The notes below the pieces were generated by a model, which saw only the letters and a program-made list of their open reading frames with translations, was not told the origin of the DNA and made no database searches. Positions 6,774-8,998 of a DNA stretch of 8,998 bases are shown in pieces; the stretch's first letter is position 1, and the number at the start of each line of letters is the position of its first letter. The translations under genes and the position numbers were made by a program. The stretch is from Bradyrhizobiaceae bacterium (GTDB lineage Bacteria > Pseudomonadota > Alphaproteobacteria > Rhizobiales > Hyphomicrobiaceae), in NCBI GenBank assembly GCA_947475855.1, contig CANJPN010000231.1, positions 1 through 8,998 on the forward strand, written 5' to 3'.

Positions 6774-6779
6774 AGGAGG
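6774..6779 (+). promoter_or_regulatory. Strong ribosome binding site deciding the barrel-protein start
   Basis: A full AGGAGG lies seven bases before ATG 6787 but only one base before the in-frame GTG at 6781. The ATG is therefore the start. This is the best Shine-Dalgarno sequence in the window, consistent with an abundant outer membrane protein. Confidence 0.85.
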
Positions 6780-6786
6780 CGTGGCA

Positions 6787-7509
6787 ATGGCGGCTCGCCG
6801 GTTTGTCAGCATTATCGCGTGTGCAATTGCCCTTTTCGCGGGTGGCGCGATTGAGAAGGCGCAAGCGCAGAATTGGGATGGCTCGGGTTTGGTGCGCTTC
6901 GGCGTGTTCCTGCAGGGCTCATTCATCGACTACGATATCGCCCAGATTTCTGCGGCAGGAACGACGTCGAAGTTTTCGTCGTCGCCGCATGGACTCGGCG
7001 TCGGGTTGTCAGCAGGTTACGATCTTCGTCTGGGGTCATTCATCGTCGGCGCCGAAGTCGATGCGTCGTTCGATGACGGCGGAGCGAGAGCGAGACCGGG
7101 GACCACCGAGAACTATGGCATCGACTTTTTCAGCACGGCGCGCGGCCGGTTGGGCTATGTCCTGCATCCCTCGTTCATGGTCTACGGCACCGCTGGGTAC
7201 AGTATGCTCGGCGCAGAATACAAGCTGAATGGGTTCACCGGGACCGGTGGGGCCACGGGGTCGGGCAATAAGAAGTACGGGACACTCGGCGGTTTCGTCT
7301 ACGGCGCGGGTATGGAATACGACCTTGGCTGGGGCATCGGCTTTCTCGAGTACCTCCACAGCGACATGTCCGGTTGGGATTTCAGGAACTTCCAAGGTAA
7401 CCGGATGTCGATCGACGGGACGCAGGACGTGGTCCGCGTCGGCATGAAGTTCAAGGTCGGTCATGACTACGGCCACGATGTCTACAAGCGGCCTGAAACG
7501 ATGAAGTGA
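6787..7509 (+). CDS. Outer membrane beta-barrel protein, Omp25/31-like
   Basis: This 240-residue exported protein has a signal peptide (MAARRF plus hydrophobic core, cleavage after AQA at residue 27). The mature part resembles the small eight-stranded outer membrane barrels of Alphaproteobacteria (OMP_b-brl type). It shows alternating amphipathic strands such as GVGLSAGYDL and SFIVGAEVDASF, the ARGRLGYVLHPSFMVYGTAGYS block (118-139), and GFVYGAGMEYDLGWGIGFLEYL (169-190). Strands are separated by Gly/Ser/Thr-rich loops, the largest at 146-166. The last strand is probably VVRVGMKFKVG (215-225). A hydrophilic tail of about 15 residues with three histidine or lysine-rich turns follows, so the protein does not end on the usual terminal aromatic residue. 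A role in envelope integrity or surface structure is inferred. It appears to be its own unit: a 177-bp upstream gap, with a poor promoter-like pair TTGGCA/TAACTG at 6697-6726, and a strong terminator after it. Confidence 0.88.
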   Translation: MAARRFVSIIACAIALFAGGAIEKAQAQNWDGSGLVRFGVFLQGSFIDYDIAQISAAGTTSKFSSSPHGLGVGLSAGYDLRLGSFIVGAEVDASFDDGGARARPGTTENYGIDFFSTARGRLGYVLHPSFMVYGTAGYSMLGAEYKLNGFTGTGGATGSGNKKYGTLGGFVYGAGMEYDLGWGIGFLEYLHSDMSGWDFRNFQGNRMSIDGTQDVVRVGMKFKVGHDYGHDVYKRPETMK

Positions 7510-7534
7510 TTTCGGCACTCCTGTCGTGCTATTC

Positions 7535-7565
7535 GGCGCCGGTGGCTTCTCCACCGGCGCCTTTT
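7535..7565 (+). terminator. Strong intrinsic terminator of the barrel-protein gene
   Basis: GGCGCCGGTGG (7535-7545), a CTTCT loop and CCACCGGCGCC (7551-7561) form a perfect 11-bp stem followed directly by TTTT and further T-rich bases. It lies 25 bases after the stop codon. This is a textbook Rho-independent terminator and isolates the downstream SDR gene. Confidence 0.93.
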
Positions 7566-7650
7566 GCTTGCTCGAAGGGGCGCCGCCAATCGGGCCGGGC
7601 TGCCATTCGGCCGCAGCTATTGCAGCGCAACACAATTGAGCCTAACAGCC

Positions 7651-7659
7651 TGCTATATT
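7651..7659 (+). promoter_or_regulatory. Candidate extended -10 promoter of the SDR gene
   Basis: TGCTATATT fits an extended -10 element (TGN plus TATATT, five of six to TATAAT). It stands in a locally AT-rich patch between the terminator at 7565 and the ATG at 7688. No -35 box has good spacing: TTGAGC at 7636-7641 is only 12 nt away. Transcription would start near 7666. Confidence 0.4.
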
Positions 7660-7687
7660 TAAGGCTTCGGTGTACGAAGAGGGCGGA

Positions 7688-8443
7688 ATGGGTCGGCTTG
7701 AAGGCAAGGTGGCGTTGGTCACCGGAGCGGCGGCAGGGATCGGACTTGCGACAGCGCAAGTTTTCGCCAGTGAGGGCGCGCGCGTGTTCCTCGCGGATAT
7801 CGATGGCGCCGGCGTCGAGGCTGCCAGCAGTGCCATGAACGAGAGCGGCCAGTCCGTTATTCCGCTCACTATCGATGTGGCTCGTGGTCAGGACGTGACC
7901 AGGATGTTCCGCACAATCCAGGCGGATACCGGTAAGCTCGATGTGATCGTCAACAACGCCGGCGTCAACGTGCGTTCGGATTTCCGTCATCTGAGCGATG
8001 CTGACTGGGTCCGCATTCGTGAAGTGAACCTCGATGCCGTCGTGCGGGTGGCTCGGGACGGTTTGCCCCTGCTACAAGCGTCGGGGCGTGGTTCACTGAT
8101 CAACGTCGCGTCTATCATGGGGCATCGTGGCTTGCGCCAGCTCGCCGGTTATTCCGCCACGAAAGGCGCCGTCTTGGCGCTGACACGGGCACTCGCGGTC
8201 GAGTACGCGGCGTTCAATGTTCGTGTGAACTCGATATCGCCGGGTTTCATCGAAACAGCCATGACCAATCGCGCGTTGCGCATGCCTGCGATAAAGAAGG
8301 CACTCGTCGACAGGACTGTGATGCGCCGACTGGGGCAACCGGCGGAGATCGGGCGCGTGGCCCTGTTCCTCGCCAGTGAGGACGCCTCGTATGTGACCGG
8401 GGCGGAGATCCTCGTTGACGGCGGCATGTCCGCGTCACTGTGA
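7688..8443 (+). CDS. Short-chain dehydrogenase/reductase (classical SDR, FabG-like)
   Basis: This 251-residue NAD(P)-dependent oxidoreductase of the classical SDR fold is presumably a cytoplasmic tetramer. The cofactor motif TGAAAGIG is at residues 12-19. Asp37 at the end of the second strand (VFLADID) suggests preference for NAD(H). NNAG is at 89-92. The catalytic tetrad Asn114, Ser142, Tyr155 and Lys159 (YSATK) is complete. PGFIETAM and the C-terminal DASYVTGAEILVDGG are family blocks. Substrate cannot be assigned: 3-oxoacyl-ACP reductase, sugar or alcohol dehydrogenases all look like this. I chose ATG 7688, with GAAGAGGG just upstream (7676-7683), over a GTG at 7670 that lacks a ribosome site and adds six acidic/glycine residues. 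The YceI gene follows after 20 bp, so the two are likely one transcript. Confidence 0.93.
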   Translation: MGRLEGKVALVTGAAAGIGLATAQVFASEGARVFLADIDGAGVEAASSAMNESGQSVIPLTIDVARGQDVTRMFRTIQADTGKLDVIVNNAGVNVRSDFRHLSDADWVRIREVNLDAVVRVARDGLPLLQASGRGSLINVASIMGHRGLRQLAGYSATKGAVLALTRALAVEYAAFNVRVNSISPGFIETAMTNRALRMPAIKKALVDRTVMRRLGQPAEIGRVALFLASEDASYVTGAEILVDGGMSASL

Positions 8444-8463
8444 ACGGCTTCTAGGAGAGATCG

Positions 8464-8998
8464 ATGCGCGCCTGGTTGTTGGCTGCGTTGATGGCCGTGG
8501 GTATTGGGGTCTGGGTGTCGCCGGCGAGCGCCGACGTGTGGGTGGTCGACAAGAATACGACCACGATCACGTTCAGCTATGATCATATCGGGCTTTCCCG
8601 ACAGTCAGGTCGCTTCAAGGACATCGAGGGTCGGCTCGAGTTTTCGCCGACTGAGCCGGAAGCCGGCGTGGTCGACATTACGATCAAGGCGACAGCGATT
8701 TCGACAGGAGTCCCCGAACTCGACCGTTTGCTGCGGTCGGTGGATTTCCTCGATTCGTCGCGGCATCCGCTGATCCGGTATCGCAGCCGCGGCGTGAAGC
8801 CGACGGGAGAGCGGACGGGCGAGATCGAGGGTGAATTGACGATGATGGGTGTGACGCTCCCGGTGACGTTGACGACGCGGTGGAACTTCACCGGCGAGCA
8901 TCCGTTTTCGTCGAGCAATCCTGCCTATGTGGGCAAGTGGGTGTCCGGGTTCTCCGCCAGCACCACGATCGAACGCAGCCGATGGGGCATCAAACGAG
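8464..8998 (+). CDS. YceI-family periplasmic protein, 3' end cut by the window
   Basis: The first 178 residues are present and open to the window edge. A clear signal peptide (MRAWLLAALMAVGIGVWVSPASA, cleavage after residue 23) is followed by a YceI domain: VWVVDKNTTTITFSYDHIGLS, the GRFKDIEGRLEFSP strand pair, LLRSVDFLDSSRHPLIRYRS, and GELTMMGVTLPVTL. YceI proteins are extended lipocalin-like beta-barrels that bind long polyisoprenoid or similar lipids in a hydrophobic tunnel. Many are periplasmic and some respond to high pH or envelope stress. The missing C-terminus is probably only 15-30 residues. AGGAGA (8453-8458) is well placed before the ATG. Its ligand is unknown, and linkage with the upstream SDR is by spacing only. 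Confidence 0.93.
   Translation, partial: MRAWLLAALMAVGIGVWVSPASADVWVVDKNTTTITFSYDHIGLSRQSGRFKDIEGRLEFSPTEPEAGVVDITIKATAISTGVPELDRLLRSVDFLDSSRHPLIRYRSRGVKPTGERTGEIEGELTMMGVTLPVTLTTRWNFTGEHPFSSSNPAYVGKWVSGFSASTTIERSRWGIKR

Noticed and set aside
7036..7635. Minus-strand 199-codon ORF antisense to the barrel gene
   Set aside because: It runs through the strong terminator and opposes a gene with signal peptide, ribosome site and family features; no domain is visible.

Overview
The window is a GC-rich (clearly above half G+C, not computed) stretch of bacterial chromosome carrying housekeeping and envelope genes. The gene set points to an alphaproteobacterium, probably of the Hyphomicrobiales or a neighbouring order: a folate-dependent TrmFO, the cluster gph / rpiA / gor, a glutathione reductase with the CVIRGC active-site signature, a small Omp25/31-like outer membrane barrel, and a YceI protein. 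The order-level placement is inference from gene content and order. I see no insertion sequence, tRNA, rRNA, CRISPR array, phage gene or toxin-antitoxin module.

Layout. Bases 1-169 hold no convincing gene, only a short 12-nt tandem repeat just past the end of trmFO. trmFO (170-1612, minus) encodes the tRNA U54 methyltransferase and diverges from a secreted MltB-type lytic transglycosylase (1783-3090, plus). That gene converges on a 101-residue secreted protein of unknown function (3138-3443, minus), with a small GC hairpin between them. Next comes a phosphoglycolate-phosphatase-like HAD hydrolase (gph, 3609-4280, minus), divergent from rpiA (4410-5123) and gor (5185-6609), which probably form one transcript. 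Then come a single-gene outer membrane beta-barrel unit (6787-7509) closed by a strong intrinsic terminator, a short-chain dehydrogenase (7688-8443), and a YceI-family periplasmic protein (8464 to beyond the right edge). The last two are 20 bp apart and likely co-transcribed.

How the genes relate. rpiA (non-oxidative pentose phosphate pathway) and gor (NADPH-dependent glutathione recycling) are adjacent and share a strand, and gph sits head-to-head with them. This looks like a carbon-phosphate/redox housekeeping cluster. The transglycosylase, the small secreted protein, the barrel protein and YceI are all predicted exported proteins of the envelope. No gene here looks recently transferred.

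I looked for an undescribed system and did not find a convincing one. The points most worth checking are small: a predicted almost leaderless trmFO transcript, divergent gph/rpiA promoters whose -35 boxes overlap, the unassigned 101-residue secreted protein, a probable insertion in the glutathione reductase, and the repeat patch with small ORFs behind trmFO.
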